Notes: a model not told the origin generated them from the sequence alone. A stretch of DNA of 64,000 nucleotides from CAWGXG01 sp963826505 (GCA_963826505.1 CAWGXG010000007.1:992001-1056000), one strand, 5' to 3'. Counted from the first letter of the stretch, positions 47,577 through 55,355 are shown. Translations and numbers: made by a program.

Positions 47577-48227
47577 TCACCCGGCGGGCAGGATACCCCG
47601 CACCAGCGCCCGCACGTGTTCGAGTTCGTCCGCGTTGATGCTGTGTCCCATTCCGGGGTAGATGCGCTCGGTGACTGCCGCGTTCGCACTTTTGAACGCG
47701 GCCGTTGTTTCGTAAATCCGCTCGATGGGGATGTGGGGGTCCGCATCACCGCAGCCGATGAAGACCAGCATGCCGTCCAGAGGTGCCGGAATCGTGAAGA
47801 CCGTACCTGGCGGGCCGATCAACCCGCCGCTGAGCGCGAACACGCCGCCATAACGCCCGGGATGGCGCGCGACGAATTCGGCGGCCAGACATGCTCCTTG
47901 TGAAAATCCCCCGATGATGACCTGCTCCACCGCTAGTCCAGCGGCTTCGATCTGCGCCAGCACGTCCCCGACCGACTCCAGCGCGGAGGACAAAAACGGC
48001 TCGTTGTGCGCCAGCGGCGCGATGAAGCGCTGCGGATACCAAGTGTGGCCCGCAGCTTGTGGCGCGAGATAGGCCACGCCCTCGCCAGGCAGATCGCTCG
48101 CCAGCCCCAGCGCGCTCTGCGCGGACGCGCCGCGCCCGTGCAGCAAAATCACTGCGGCGGCGGCTCCGGCAAGCGTGTGGCCCGCCGTGTATACCGGCTG
48201 GCCGTGATGTGGTCCTGACTCAGACAT
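47577..48227 (-). CDS. Phospholipase/carboxylesterase family alpha/beta hydrolase (MhqD-like)
   Basis: 216 residues. The catalytic triad is visible: nucleophile Ser in IIGGFSQGACLAAEF, Asp in IGCGDADPHIPIERIY, His in YPGMGHSINADE; oxyanion region VILLHGRGASA. Start ATG 48227 overlaps the end of the dioxygenase gene by 8 bases, so they are translationally coupled. In Bacillus the mhqED operon couples the same two families for hydroquinone/quinone resistance. Confidence 0.85.
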   Translation of the reverse strand: MSESGPHHGQPVYTAGHTLAGAAAAVILLHGRGASAQSALGLASDLPGEGVAYLAPQAAGHTWYPQRFIAPLAHNEPFLSSALESVGDVLAQIEAAGLAVEQVIIGGFSQGACLAAEFVARHPGRYGGVFALSGGLIGPPGTVFTIPAPLDGMLVFIGCGDADPHIPIERIYETTAAFKSANAAVTERIYPGMGHSINADELEHVRALVRGILPAG

Positions 48228-49185
48228 CGGATACCGTCCCCGTGACCGGCGTCAGCGTGATCGCCGGGAGAGTTTGCTCGATCAGTTCGCGTTGGGGTTC
48301 CAGCCAGGGTGGCAGCTTGAGGCTGGTGCCCAACTGCGCGACCGGCTCGTCAATCAGGAAACCGGGCGGGTCGGTGGCGATCTCGAACAGCACGCCACCC
48401 GGCTCGCGGAAATAGATCGAGTGAAAATACTGGCGATCGCGGACAGGTGTCACGCCGTGCCCGGCAGCCGCGATCTGCTGGCGAAATTCCGCCTGTTCGT
48501 CGTCGGTGCGGGCGCGATAAGCCATGTGATGCACCGAGCCTGCGCCCAGCATCCCGCGCGGCAGATCGCCGCGCTCCGCAATATCGACGGTCATGCCCAC
48601 CGCGCCAGATGAACTGTTGAAACGCTGGCGATTCCCGGCCCGTTCCGCCGCTTCAAATCCGAGAATATCTGTCAGCAGGGCGGCGGTCGGCGCAGCATGA
48701 GCGACCCACAGCGTCACGCTGTGAAAGCCGCGCAGCGCGTACTCTGCCGGGATCGGACCTTCCGCCCACACCTGGACCGGCGGGGGCGCGCTGCGCGTGA
48801 TCAGCTCGACCGGCAGACCGTCGGGATCTTCAAAGGTGAGCACCGTTTCGCCGAAACGCGGCGCGGCAGCGTTGACGGCGACTCCATGTCGTGCGAGCCG
48901 CTGCCGCCAAAAATCCACCGACTCTGGCGCAATCGCATAGGCGACCGCGCCGATCTCGCCGCTGCCGCGCCGCCCACGCTGCGCGCCCGGCCAGGGGAAG
49001 AACGTCAGGAGCGTGCCCGGGCTGCCGGTGTAGTCACCGTAGTAGAAGTGATAGGTGCCGGGATCATCGAAATTGACCGTCGTTTTTACCAAGCGCTGGC
49101 CCAGGACACGACGGTAGAAATCCACGTTGGCCTGCGGATCACTGGCGAAGGCGGTGATGTGATGTATTCCCTGAACGGGCTGCAT
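48220..49185 (-). CDS. Ring-cleaving dioxygenase, VOC/glyoxalase superfamily (MhqE/MhqO-like)
   Basis: 321 residues built of two VOC modules. Module one starts GIHHITAFASDPQANVDFYRRVLG and has TYHFYYGDYTGSPGTLLTFFPW. Module two is LRGFHSVTLWVAHAAPTAALLTDILGFE ... SVHHMAYRARTDDEQ ... DRQYFHSIYFREPGGVLFEIATDPPGF. His and Glu metal ligands are at HHIT, HHMA and the FEIATD Glu. Predicted to open hydroquinone rings with Fe(II). Coupled with the esterase. Confidence 0.88.
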   Translation of the reverse strand: MQPVQGIHHITAFASDPQANVDFYRRVLGQRLVKTTVNFDDPGTYHFYYGDYTGSPGTLLTFFPWPGAQRGRRGSGEIGAVAYAIAPESVDFWRQRLARHGVAVNAAAPRFGETVLTFEDPDGLPVELITRSAPPPVQVWAEGPIPAEYALRGFHSVTLWVAHAAPTAALLTDILGFEAAERAGNRQRFNSSSGAVGMTVDIAERGDLPRGMLGAGSVHHMAYRARTDDEQAEFRQQIAAAGHGVTPVRDRQYFHSIYFREPGGVLFEIATDPPGFLIDEPVAQLGTSLKLPPWLEPQRELIEQTLPAITLTPVTGTVSDV

Positions 49186-49215
49186 TGCTGGCCTCCTGTG
49201 TGTGGATGATTTGTC

Positions 49216-49365
49216 TCAGTGGACCAAGGCTACTGGCTGCTCCACGCGGCCCTGGATGAGGTGTGCCCAGTCCTGCAAATTTCGGGGCAGCAGGGCGGAA
49301 TTGTATGATCCCCGCCGCAGACTGCCGGAAATCCCCAAAACACGCAGGGGCGGCTCATCCCTCAT
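49216..49365 (-). pseudogene. Remnant of an NAD(P)H-dependent FMN/quinone reductase
   Basis: Only the first ~22 codons are recognisable: LRVLGISGSLRRGSYNSALL is the FMN-phosphate-binding N-terminus of the NADPH-dependent FMN reductase family. After that the frame continues with unrelated residues to a stop at 49216. The whole family protein would be ~180 residues, so most of the gene is gone. Its place beside mhqED-like genes suggests a former quinone reductase of the same unit. Confidence 0.6.
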
Positions 49366-49411
49366 TCCTTCTGACTTAGATTGTGAACCACCTGGCCCTA
49401 TTAAGCCCAAT

Positions 49412-49437
49412 GGGGACGCATCGACGCATGCGTCCCC
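49412..49437. repeat. Perfect 9-bp inverted repeat
   Basis: GGGGACGCA (49412-49420) and TGCGTCCCC (49429-49437) with an 8-base loop. No T run. It stands near the reductase remnant and after the end of livF; beside it GCGTAAACAC is present twice (about 49475-49500). Possibly a deletion scar or an RNA 3' end. Confidence 0.5.
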
Positions 49438-49543
49438 ACCAAGAAGACAGCCGGATTTGAGCGTGAGCGCGCGTAAACACCAGCGTAAACACGCGCGCGC
49501 TGTCCATATTACGCTGGCTCATGGATTAACCCAGGTAGGCGGC

Positions 49544-50257
49544 TTATCCAAGATAAGCTTTGACGATGGCTTCATCTTCGCGGAGCTGCGCTGCCGGACC
49601 CGCGTGGACGATCCGCCCGCGTTCCAATACATAGGCCGTGTCGGCGATTTCGAGGGCTTTGCGCGCGTTCTGCTCGACCAACAGAATCGTGTTGCCTTCA
49701 TCCTTGATGGCTTTGATGATCTCGAAAATGGCGTCGATCAAGACCGGGGCCAGTCCCATGCTCGGCTCGTCGAGCATCAGCAGCTTGGGACGCGCCATCA
49801 TCGCCCGCCCGACGGCCAGCATTTGCTGCTCGCCGCCGCTCAGCGATCCGGCTTTCTGGCCGCGGCGTTCCTTCAGGCGGGGAAAGCGCTCGAACACGGA
49901 CTCGATGTCCTGCTCAATGGCGTCATTGTCGCGCCGCAGATAGGCGCCCATTTCCAGATTTTCCTGCACGGTCAGCGTGGCGATGATCTGGCGTCCTTCG
50001 GGCACCTGGATCAGCCCCTGGCGCGTGACCCGATCGGCGCGCCAGCCGGTGATGTCGTGCTCTGCGAAGAGGACCGATCCGCTGCGTGGCTTGATCAAGC
50101 CGCTGAGCGTGTTGATGGTCGTGCTCTTGCCCGCCCCGTTGGCCCCGATCAGACTCACCACCTGTCCGGTAAAGACGTCGAACGACACGCCGCGCAGGGC
50201 GATGATCGAGCCGTAACTGACGTGCAGGTCCGTAACGCTCAGCAAGGGGGTGGTCAT
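49544..50257 (-). CDS. livF: Branched-chain amino acid ABC transporter ATPase LivF
   Basis: 237 residues from ATG 50257, which overlaps the livG stop (TGATG). Walker A GANGAGKST, signature LSGGEQQMLAVGRAMM, Walker B LLMLDEPSMGLAP, and LLVEQNARKALEIAD, all specific to LivF. It couples ATP hydrolysis to import of branched-chain amino acids or related amides. The frame stays open upstream to 50674 but that part is livG out of frame. Confidence 0.92.
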   Translation of the reverse strand: MTTPLLSVTDLHVSYGSIIALRGVSFDVFTGQVVSLIGANGAGKSTTINTLSGLIKPRSGSVLFAEHDITGWRADRVTRQGLIQVPEGRQIIATLTVQENLEMGAYLRRDNDAIEQDIESVFERFPRLKERRGQKAGSLSGGEQQMLAVGRAMMARPKLLMLDEPSMGLAPVLIDAIFEIIKAIKDEGNTILLVEQNARKALEIADTAYVLERGRIVHAGPAAQLREDEAIVKAYLG

Positions 50258-51018
50258 CAGTACGACTCCTCGTGACCCAGGTAGGCTTCGATCACCTTGG
50301 GGTCTTGCTTGATTTCGTCGGGCGTGCCGTGCGCGATCATCTGGCCGAAATTGAGCACATAGACTTCGTCGCACACTTGTCCGATCAGTGCCATATCGTG
50401 CTCGACGACCAGCACCGTGATACCAGCGGCGTGCATGCTGAGGATGTGCTCGCCCAGTTGGTGCGTTTCGACCGCGTTCATTCCGGCGGTTGGCTCGTCC
50501 AGCAGCACCAGCGCCGGACGTGTGACCAGCGCGCGCGCCATTTCCAGCCGGCGCTGATCGCCATAGGACAGGTTCCCCGCCGGAAGATTCGCCACACGCG
50601 ACAGGTTGTACTCTTCCAGAATGTCCAACGCGCGGCGGCGGAAATCGCGCTCTTCGCGCGCGTGGAAGCGCCACGCGACCAGCGCGTGCAGCAGCGTCGA
50701 ATGGCCGTGACGATGCTCGCCGATGATCACATTTTCCAGTACGGTCATTTCGCCGAACAGACGGATATTTTGATACGTGCGCGAAATGCCCAGCGCGGCG
50801 ATGCGGTGCGGCGGGCTTTTCTGGATCGCGACACCGCGCAGCGTGATCGCGCCGTCGGTAGGGTGATCCAGCCCGCTGATGCAGTTCATCAGGGTGGTTT
50901 TACCCGCGCCGTTGGGGCCGATCAGCCCGACGACTTTGCCTTCGGGCACAGTCAGCGTGACGTAATCGAGAGCGGCCAGTCCTTCGAAATGACGCGAAAC
51001 GCGCGTAATATCAAGCAT
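50257..51018 (-). CDS. livG: Branched-chain amino acid ABC transporter ATPase LivG
   Basis: 253 residues. Walker A GPNGAGKTT, ISRTYQNIRLFGEMTVLENV (LivG Q-loop), signature LSYGDQRRLEMARAL, Walker B LVLLDEPTAGMN, and VVEHDMALIGQVCDEVYVLNFG. Pairs with LivF. Starts 19 bases after livM. Confidence 0.92.
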   Translation of the reverse strand: MLDITRVSRHFEGLAALDYVTLTVPEGKVVGLIGPNGAGKTTLMNCISGLDHPTDGAITLRGVAIQKSPPHRIAALGISRTYQNIRLFGEMTVLENVIIGEHRHGHSTLLHALVAWRFHAREERDFRRRALDILEEYNLSRVANLPAGNLSYGDQRRLEMARALVTRPALVLLDEPTAGMNAVETHQLGEHILSMHAAGITVLVVEHDMALIGQVCDEVYVLNFGQMIAHGTPDEIKQDPKVIEAYLGHEESY

Positions 51019-51037
51019 AGTCAGTTCGCCAACCGGG

Positions 51038-52402
51038 TCATGAGGCAGGTTCCGTGAGTTGATCGCTGGGCTGCGGCGGGTAGCGGATCGCCCCGGCAGC
51101 CGCGATCAGGATCAGGCCGAACAGCGACACATAATATCCGTCGCTGAGGTGAGTGATGGTGTCCGTCTGCCCGACGATCAGCAGGGCCAGCACGCCCAGC
51201 GCGGCGGCGGCGGTCATCCACAGGTTGAAGTAGCCGCCCGCCTCGCGCTGTTTCCGCGAATAAATCCACCACGCGATGACCACCAGAATCACCGCGCCGG
51301 GCAGTTTCCAGTATTCATAGCCGAGCACCAGCCCGCCCGAGCGCCCCAGATCGCGGAACGGCAAAATCGCGACCAGCCCGGTCACCGTCAGGCCCACCAG
51401 AGCCAACCGCCGCGCCGCGCCGAAGCGTCCGTCTTGCTTCCAGAACGACGGCTGCGCCAGGCTGACGATGCCCTGCGGCAGATAGACAATGATGAACAGC
51501 AGCACCGCCCCGGTCAGCGCGCCGGTGTACTGGTTGAGATAGCGCAGCCGTTCAGGAATGGCTTTGAGCGCCATGCCGCCGATCATCGGGCCGGACCAAT
51601 GGCCCAGGCCGCCCAGCACCGCGTAAGACAGGATGTCCACCGCTTTCGAAAAACCGTAATCCCCCGGCGTGATGATGCGCGTGGCGTGGGCGCTGAAGAC
51701 GCCCGCCACACCCGCGATCATCGCGCCCAGGATGAACGCCACGTTCTTGTAATAGACGACGTGAATCCCCAACGTCGACGCGACTTTTTCGTCCTGGCGA
51801 ATGGCTTTCATGGCGCGCCCAAAGCGCGAGCGATCCATGCGGACCAGGAAGAAGCCGAGCAGAATCAGGAAGAAGACTAAGTGCGACGTTTCGGTGATTT
51901 TGGGAATGCGCTTGATGCCCAGCGCGCCGTACGTAAGTTGGATATCCTTGTCAGGATTTAACAGGTCGGTGGCGAACTGGTCGAAATTCAGGATCACGAT
52001 GCGCACGATCTCGCCAAAGCCGATCGTGGCGATGGCCAGATAGATGTTGCGCAGGCGCAGCACGGGCAGCCCGATCGGGATGGCGAACAAGCCCGCCGCC
52101 AGCGCTCCCAGGATCACGCTCACGCCCAGCGGCGCGCTGGAATGCTGCGTCACGATGACGCCGACATACGCGCCGATCGCCATGAACCCGGCGTTCGCCA
52201 GCGAGAACAGCCCGCAGTTGAGAGTCATGTAGATGCTGACGCCGAGGATCGCATTGATCAGCATGAACTGGACGACCGGCTCGCGGAAGCCCATCGCCTG
52301 AAGTTGATCCAGAATCGGCCCGATGAGCAGCGTAACAAGGTCGAGCAGCGGCGACAGGATCGTATTGAAGATCTCGTAAATCACAGACGCGGATAGAACC
52401 AC
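51038..52402 (-). CDS. livM: Branched-chain amino acid ABC permease LivM with extra C-terminal helices
   Basis: 454 residues from GTG 52402, against ~320-360 in most LivM. The core has TLNCGLFSLANAGFMAIGAY, LRLRNIYLAIATIGFGEIVRI and the coupling loop RFGRAMKAIRQDEKVASTLGI. After residue ~335 come four further predicted membrane helices (RLALVGLTVTGLVAILPF, VILVVIAWWIYS, LWMTAAAALGVLALLIVG, YYVSLFGLILIAAAGAI) whose role is unknown. Confidence 0.9.
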   Translation of the reverse strand: MVLSASVIYEIFNTILSPLLDLVTLLIGPILDQLQAMGFREPVVQFMLINAILGVSIYMTLNCGLFSLANAGFMAIGAYVGVIVTQHSSAPLGVSVILGALAAGLFAIPIGLPVLRLRNIYLAIATIGFGEIVRIVILNFDQFATDLLNPDKDIQLTYGALGIKRIPKITETSHLVFFLILLGFFLVRMDRSRFGRAMKAIRQDEKVASTLGIHVVYYKNVAFILGAMIAGVAGVFSAHATRIITPGDYGFSKAVDILSYAVLGGLGHWSGPMIGGMALKAIPERLRYLNQYTGALTGAVLLFIIVYLPQGIVSLAQPSFWKQDGRFGAARRLALVGLTVTGLVAILPFRDLGRSGGLVLGYEYWKLPGAVILVVIAWWIYSRKQREAGGYFNLWMTAAAALGVLALLIVGQTDTITHLSDGYYVSLFGLILIAAAGAIRYPPQPSDQLTEPAS

Positions 52403-52417
52403 TTCGATTTCCCTGTC

Positions 52418-53338
52418 TCAGGCGCGATCGTCCACAGCCTGGCCGAGCAAGCCTTGTGGACGCACGAGCAAAATCAAAAACAGCAGCAGGAAGACCAGCG
52501 CGTCGCGCACGTCGCTGTGCCCCAATGCGACGCTGAACACTTCGATGCCTGCCACCAAAAAGCCCCCGACGACCGCGCCTTCGATGCTGCCCAGCCCGCC
52601 GAGCACGATCACGGTCAGCCCTTTGAGCGCCACCGATTCGCCCATGAAGGGCGTCATCGAGTTGAAGGCTAGCCCATAGAGCATCCCGGCGGCACCAGCC
52701 AGTGCGCCAGAAATAAAGAACGCGATCATATAGGTGACGTCCACGTTGACGCCCATCAGCGCGGCGACCCGTTCGTTAAAGGCGACGGTGCGCATCGCGC
52801 GCCCGGTGCGCGTCCGCATCACCATCAGACGCAGTGTCAGCATCAAGACCAGCGCGATCAGCATCACGACCACCTGCATCGGCGTCACGATGACGGGCAG
52901 GCCGTCGATGGGCTTATTGGGGATGCTGTTGAAGGGGAAGCGTTTTTGCTCCGCGCCAAACTGAATCTGCGCCAGGCTGACCAGCAGTGTCGCGGCACCA
53001 ATGCTGCTGATGAGCTGGTTCATGCGCGGGGCGTTACGCTTGCGCAGCGGCCAAAACGCGACCCGGTCCACGAGCACGGAGATGATACCCGCGCCGATCA
53101 TGGCGGCTGGCAGCGCGACCCAGATCGGACGCTCCAATGTGGAGCACGTGCCGGAATACACCTGATCGCCGCACGCGGTGTACAAACCGATGAAAGCCCC
53201 GGACATAAACACGGCGCTGTGGGAAAGATTCAACAGCCCCAGCACACTGAAGATCAGCGCGTAGCCCAGCGCGAACAAGCTGTACAGACTGCCAAGCCAC
53301 AGGGCGTTGACAACCTGTTGTGGAATATCAATATTCAT
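52418..53338 (-). CDS. livH: Branched-chain amino acid ABC permease LivH
   Basis: 306 residues with about eight membrane helices: WLGSLYSLFALGYALIFSVLGLLNLSHSA (classic LivH start), GRAMRTVAFNERVAALMGVNVD (coupling loop) and PFMGESVALKGLTVIVLGGLGSIEGAVVGG. Partner of LivM. ATG 53338 (MNIDIP). Confidence 0.92.
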   Translation of the reverse strand: MNIDIPQQVVNALWLGSLYSLFALGYALIFSVLGLLNLSHSAVFMSGAFIGLYTACGDQVYSGTCSTLERPIWVALPAAMIGAGIISVLVDRVAFWPLRKRNAPRMNQLISSIGAATLLVSLAQIQFGAEQKRFPFNSIPNKPIDGLPVIVTPMQVVVMLIALVLMLTLRLMVMRTRTGRAMRTVAFNERVAALMGVNVDVTYMIAFFISGALAGAAGMLYGLAFNSMTPFMGESVALKGLTVIVLGGLGSIEGAVVGGFLVAGIEVFSVALGHSDVRDALVFLLLFLILLVRPQGLLGQAVDDRA

Positions 53339-53449
53339 GGGTGTGCGTCGTTAACTCTATCAGAACACCAGCGAGTTCGGGCACTGGCCCGGATCGCCAA
53401 CATAGCCGATTGCAAGCCAACCTAAGGCTGTTGATCACTGAGTGCAAAC

Positions 53450-53480
53450 CCAGGGGAAAGCCCGGCGAGCCTTCCCCTGG
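53450..53480 (-). other. Intercistronic stem-loop between livJ and livH
   Basis: CCAGGGGAA (53450-53458) and TTCCCCTGG (53472-53480) pair perfectly. On the minus strand only GGGTTTGC follows, so it is at best a partial terminator; it probably protects livJ mRNA and reduces downstream expression. Confidence 0.6.
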
Positions 53481-53502
53481 TCGTTATGCGCGTGTGGTGC
53501 TG

Positions 53503-54738
53503 TTACATACCGAAGACGGCGCCCGCGGTTTCCTCAGACAACTGCGCGAACTTGCCGTCCAGCACGATCTGAGCGACCGGCGGGTGCACCGGGTTGCGGT
53601 CGGCGTCGAAGGAGAAACTGCCCAACGGCGTCGGGATATCCATCAGCCCGGCCAGCGCATCGCGCACGGCCATCGGCTCAGCCGAGTCCGCGCAGCGGAT
53701 GGCCGAAGCGACCAGCCACGCACCGGTGTACGCCTGGGCGGCGAACTGGTCCGGTGATGAATCGTAGGCGGCCTGATATTCATCGGTGAAGGCCACGCTC
53801 AAGGGCGAGGGGTTGCCGATATTCCACGCCGCGCCGACGATCACGCCTTCGGCGTCCGCGCCAGCCTGTTCGAACAGCTTGGGCGAGTTAAAGCCGTTGC
53901 CGCCGATGATTGGGCCGGTGAAGCCCAACTGCCGGGCCTGCGTGACGATCGGCACTGCTTCCGCGATGAGGGCCGAAACGACGATCGCGTCCGGGTTGTC
54001 GCCGATAATATTGGTCAGTTGGGGCGAGAAATCGACATCGCCGCGTGCAAACGTTTCTTCGCGCAAGATTTCAAGGTTGTTGTCTTCCAGCGCGCTGACG
54101 AACACGTTGTAGCCGCTGACCGTGAAGTCATCGTCGTTGCCGTACATCACGCCGACTTTTTGCAGCCCAAGGATTTCAGTCGCCTGCGCGATGGTGCCGG
54201 GGATCACGGACGATTCGGGCAGGCTGTCACGGAAGATGAACTGATCCAGCTCCGGATCGCCGTTCATGGTGGTGATGCCGTTGGCGGTGTTGCTGACACC
54301 CAGGGTCAAAATGCCCGCTTCTGCCGCGACCGGATCGGCGGAAAAAGCCTGGGTGGACAGGGTCGGGCCGATCATTGCGACGACATTTTCTTCATTCACG
54401 ACTTTGTCAAACGCCGCGATCGAGGCTTCGGCATCGCTGCCGCCGTCTTCGTACACCGCGACCAGGGTCACGCCGTCGCCGAGGTAGCCGCTGTCGTTGA
54501 TCTGAGAAACGGCGAGCTCGACGCCTTGCTGCTGCGGCTGGCCATAGCCGGCCACGCTGCCCGATAGGCCAAACACGACACCGATGGCCACTTCAGCGGG
54601 CAGGTTCTGGGGGGTGGGGCAGGCGTCCCAATCACTCATCTTGGGAGTCGTGCCGCCATCCTGGGCGAAGGCGATGGTGGGCACAGCCAGCATCACCACC
54701 AGGCTGAGCATCAGGACGGAACGCAGGGAGTATCTCAT
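53503..54738 (-). CDS. livJ: Branched-chain amino acid ABC substrate-binding protein LivJ
   Basis: 411 residues from ATG 54738, with AGGAGG at 9 bases; upstream codons in the same frame are non-coding. A signal peptide (SVLMLSLVVMLAVPTIAFAQ) precedes the mature binding protein: IGVVFGLSGSVAGYGQPQQQGVELAVSQIN, VVAMIGPTLSTQAFSADPVA, VGVMYGNDDDFTVSGYNVF. No lipobox. First gene of livJHMGF. Confidence 0.92.
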   Translation of the reverse strand: MRYSLRSVLMLSLVVMLAVPTIAFAQDGGTTPKMSDWDACPTPQNLPAEVAIGVVFGLSGSVAGYGQPQQQGVELAVSQINDSGYLGDGVTLVAVYEDGGSDAEASIAAFDKVVNEENVVAMIGPTLSTQAFSADPVAAEAGILTLGVSNTANGITTMNGDPELDQFIFRDSLPESSVIPGTIAQATEILGLQKVGVMYGNDDDFTVSGYNVFVSALEDNNLEILREETFARGDVDFSPQLTNIIGDNPDAIVVSALIAEAVPIVTQARQLGFTGPIIGGNGFNSPKLFEQAGADAEGVIVGAAWNIGNPSPLSVAFTDEYQAAYDSSPDQFAAQAYTGAWLVASAIRCADSAEPMAVRDALAGLMDIPTPLGSFSFDADRNPVHPPVAQIVLDGKFAQLSEETAGAVFGM

Positions 54739-54785
54739 TTTTCGGTGCCTCCTAATGGTTGGAATAACGTTGCAATATTCTATAG

Positions 54786-54808
54786 TTCTCGCGGGAATAA
54801 TGCGAGAA
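54786..54808. promoter_or_regulatory. Inverted repeat in the livJ / lysW divergent control region
   Basis: TTCTCGC (54786-54792) and GCGAGAA (54802-54808) with a 9-base spacer lie 48 bases upstream of livJ. On the minus strand a TAGAAT box lies just downstream (54782-54777), so the repeat would cover the -35 region of a livJ promoter. A regulator site is likely; its protein is unknown. Confidence 0.5.
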
Positions 54809-54878
54809 GTTACGGCGGGGGACTTCATCACGGCACCCAAGCCGTTTTGTACGATTTTCACAAATTTCTACGAATCGC

Positions 54879-54907
54879 TTGACGTGCGGTCGAAATGCGC
54901 GTATTCT
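54879..54907 (+). promoter_or_regulatory. Promoter of the lysine operon
   Basis: TTGACG (54879-54884) and TATTCT (54902-54907) are 17 bases apart. Transcription near 54914 places 440 bases of leader ahead of lysW. The 617-base gap 54739-55355 is filled by this promoter, the livJ control region and two attenuators. Confidence 0.75.
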
Positions 54908-54969
54908 TACCTTTGGTTGCGATAAGTCTTTGCAATGCACCAATTGTGATTGATGGAATAAGTGAATTC

Positions 54970-55032
54970 ATGATGATGTTCCTGACTGTCAATAAGTGCT
55001 CCAAGCCCACCAAGAAGCCCAACGTCTCATAG
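54970..55032 (+). CDS. Lysine-rich leader peptide 1
   Basis: Mini-ORF of 20 codons: MMMFLTVNKCSKPTKKPNVS, then TAG. Four lysine codons (all AAG) stand at positions 9, 12, 15 and 16; the Lys-Lys pair (55012-55017) ends one base before the first arm of the attenuator hairpin, and the stop codon lies in the loop. The ribosome site is weak (GGA or AAGTGA). Any of the three ATGs could start it. It is the expected sensor of charged tRNA-Lys for the lysine operon. Confidence 0.72.
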   Translation: MMMFLTVNKCSKPTKKPNVS

Positions 55033-55109
55033 ACGAGTGGTTTTTTGTGCTGTGCGCAGTCAGGCCAGACAGCGAAAACCGGAAAGCCACTCGAAAGAGT
55101 GGCTTTTTT
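55019..55109 (+). promoter_or_regulatory. Attenuator 1 of the lysine operon
   Basis: Four segments can pair in two exclusive ways. Segment 1 (CCA-a-CGTCT, 55019-55027) pairs with segment 2 (AGACG-ag-TGG, 55031-55040). Segment 2 (CGAGTGG-TTT, 55034-55043) pairs alternatively with segment 3 (AAA-g-CCACTCG, 55083-55093): 7 bp, a bulge, 3 bp. Segment 3 (AGCCACTC, 55085-55092) pairs with segment 4 (GAGTGGCT, 55097-55104) around a GAAA loop before six T. A ribosome stalled at Lys15/16 masks segment 1, so 2:3 forms and transcription continues; with lysine abundant 3:4 terminates. Confidence 0.75.
55085..55109 (+). terminator. Terminator hairpin of attenuator 1
   Basis: Perfect 8-bp stem AGCCACTC/GAGTGGCT with a GAAA tetraloop and T6 (55104-55109). 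It is located inside the lysine operon leader. Confidence 0.9.
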
Positions 55110-55171
55110 GTTGGCACGCCATCGACCGGAAGTATCCAGAAGCCCAGAGTAACCCAAGACACGAGGACACC

Positions 55172-55231
55172 ATGATCTCCATCAGCTTCTCTAAGAAGTC
55201 CAAGAAGGGTGGCCCACCTAGCGGCGATTAG
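55172..55231 (+). CDS. Lysine-rich leader peptide 2
   Basis: Mini-ORF of 19 codons: MISISFSKKSKKGGPPSGD, then TAG, with GAGGA 4-5 bases before the ATG. Four of five successive codons are AAG lysine (55193-55198 and 55202-55207). AAG-TGC-TCC-AAG of leader 1 and AAG-AAG-TCC-AAG here match at 10 of 12 bases, so the two ORFs look like a duplication. The stop codon again lies in the loop of the following hairpin. Confidence 0.78.
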   Translation: MISISFSKKSKKGGPPSGD

Positions 55232-55296
55232 CCGGTAGCGTGCTTCGTGTTGGATGTCGAGCGCCTTACCTGCCAATCGCAGGTAAGGCGCTTTTT
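55218..55296 (+). promoter_or_regulatory. Attenuator 2 of the lysine operon
   Basis: Segment 1 (CTA-g-CGGC, 55218-55225) pairs with segment 2 (GCCG-g-TAG, 55231-55238), with the leader stop codon at the loop. Segment 2 and its flank (GGTAGCGT, 55234-55241) can pair with GCGC-ct-TACC (55261-55270) in the 5' arm of the terminator: 7-8 pairs with a 2-base bulge, weaker than in attenuator 1. The Lys-Lys codons at 55202-55207 lie 10 bases before segment 1, so a stalled ribosome would just cover it. lysW starts 60 bases after the T run. Confidence 0.68.
55261..55296 (+). terminator. Terminator hairpin of attenuator 2
   Basis: A perfect 13-bp stem, GCGCCTTACCTGC/GCAGGTAAGGCGC, with a CAATC loop and TTTTT (55292-55296). 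The strongest terminator of the window, standing before rather than after a gene. Confidence 0.93.
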
Positions 55297-55355
55297 CGTT
55301 CTCAGCCCGTCCGAATCGTTCGATCAGCACAGTCATTCATAAGGAGATCCATCCC

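Noticed and set aside
49412..49500. CRISPR-like or iteron array near GCGTAAACAC repeats
   Set aside because: Only two copies, no regular spacers, and no cas genes in the window.
48697..50275. Plus-strand frames opposite the dioxygenase, livF and livG genes
   Set aside because: They mirror well-supported minus-strand genes and have no ribosome site or family features.
54914..55355. Lysine riboswitch (L-box) upstream of lysW
   Set aside because: No five-helix junction or conserved L-box core is visible; the two mini-ORFs and the alternative hairpins explain the region better.
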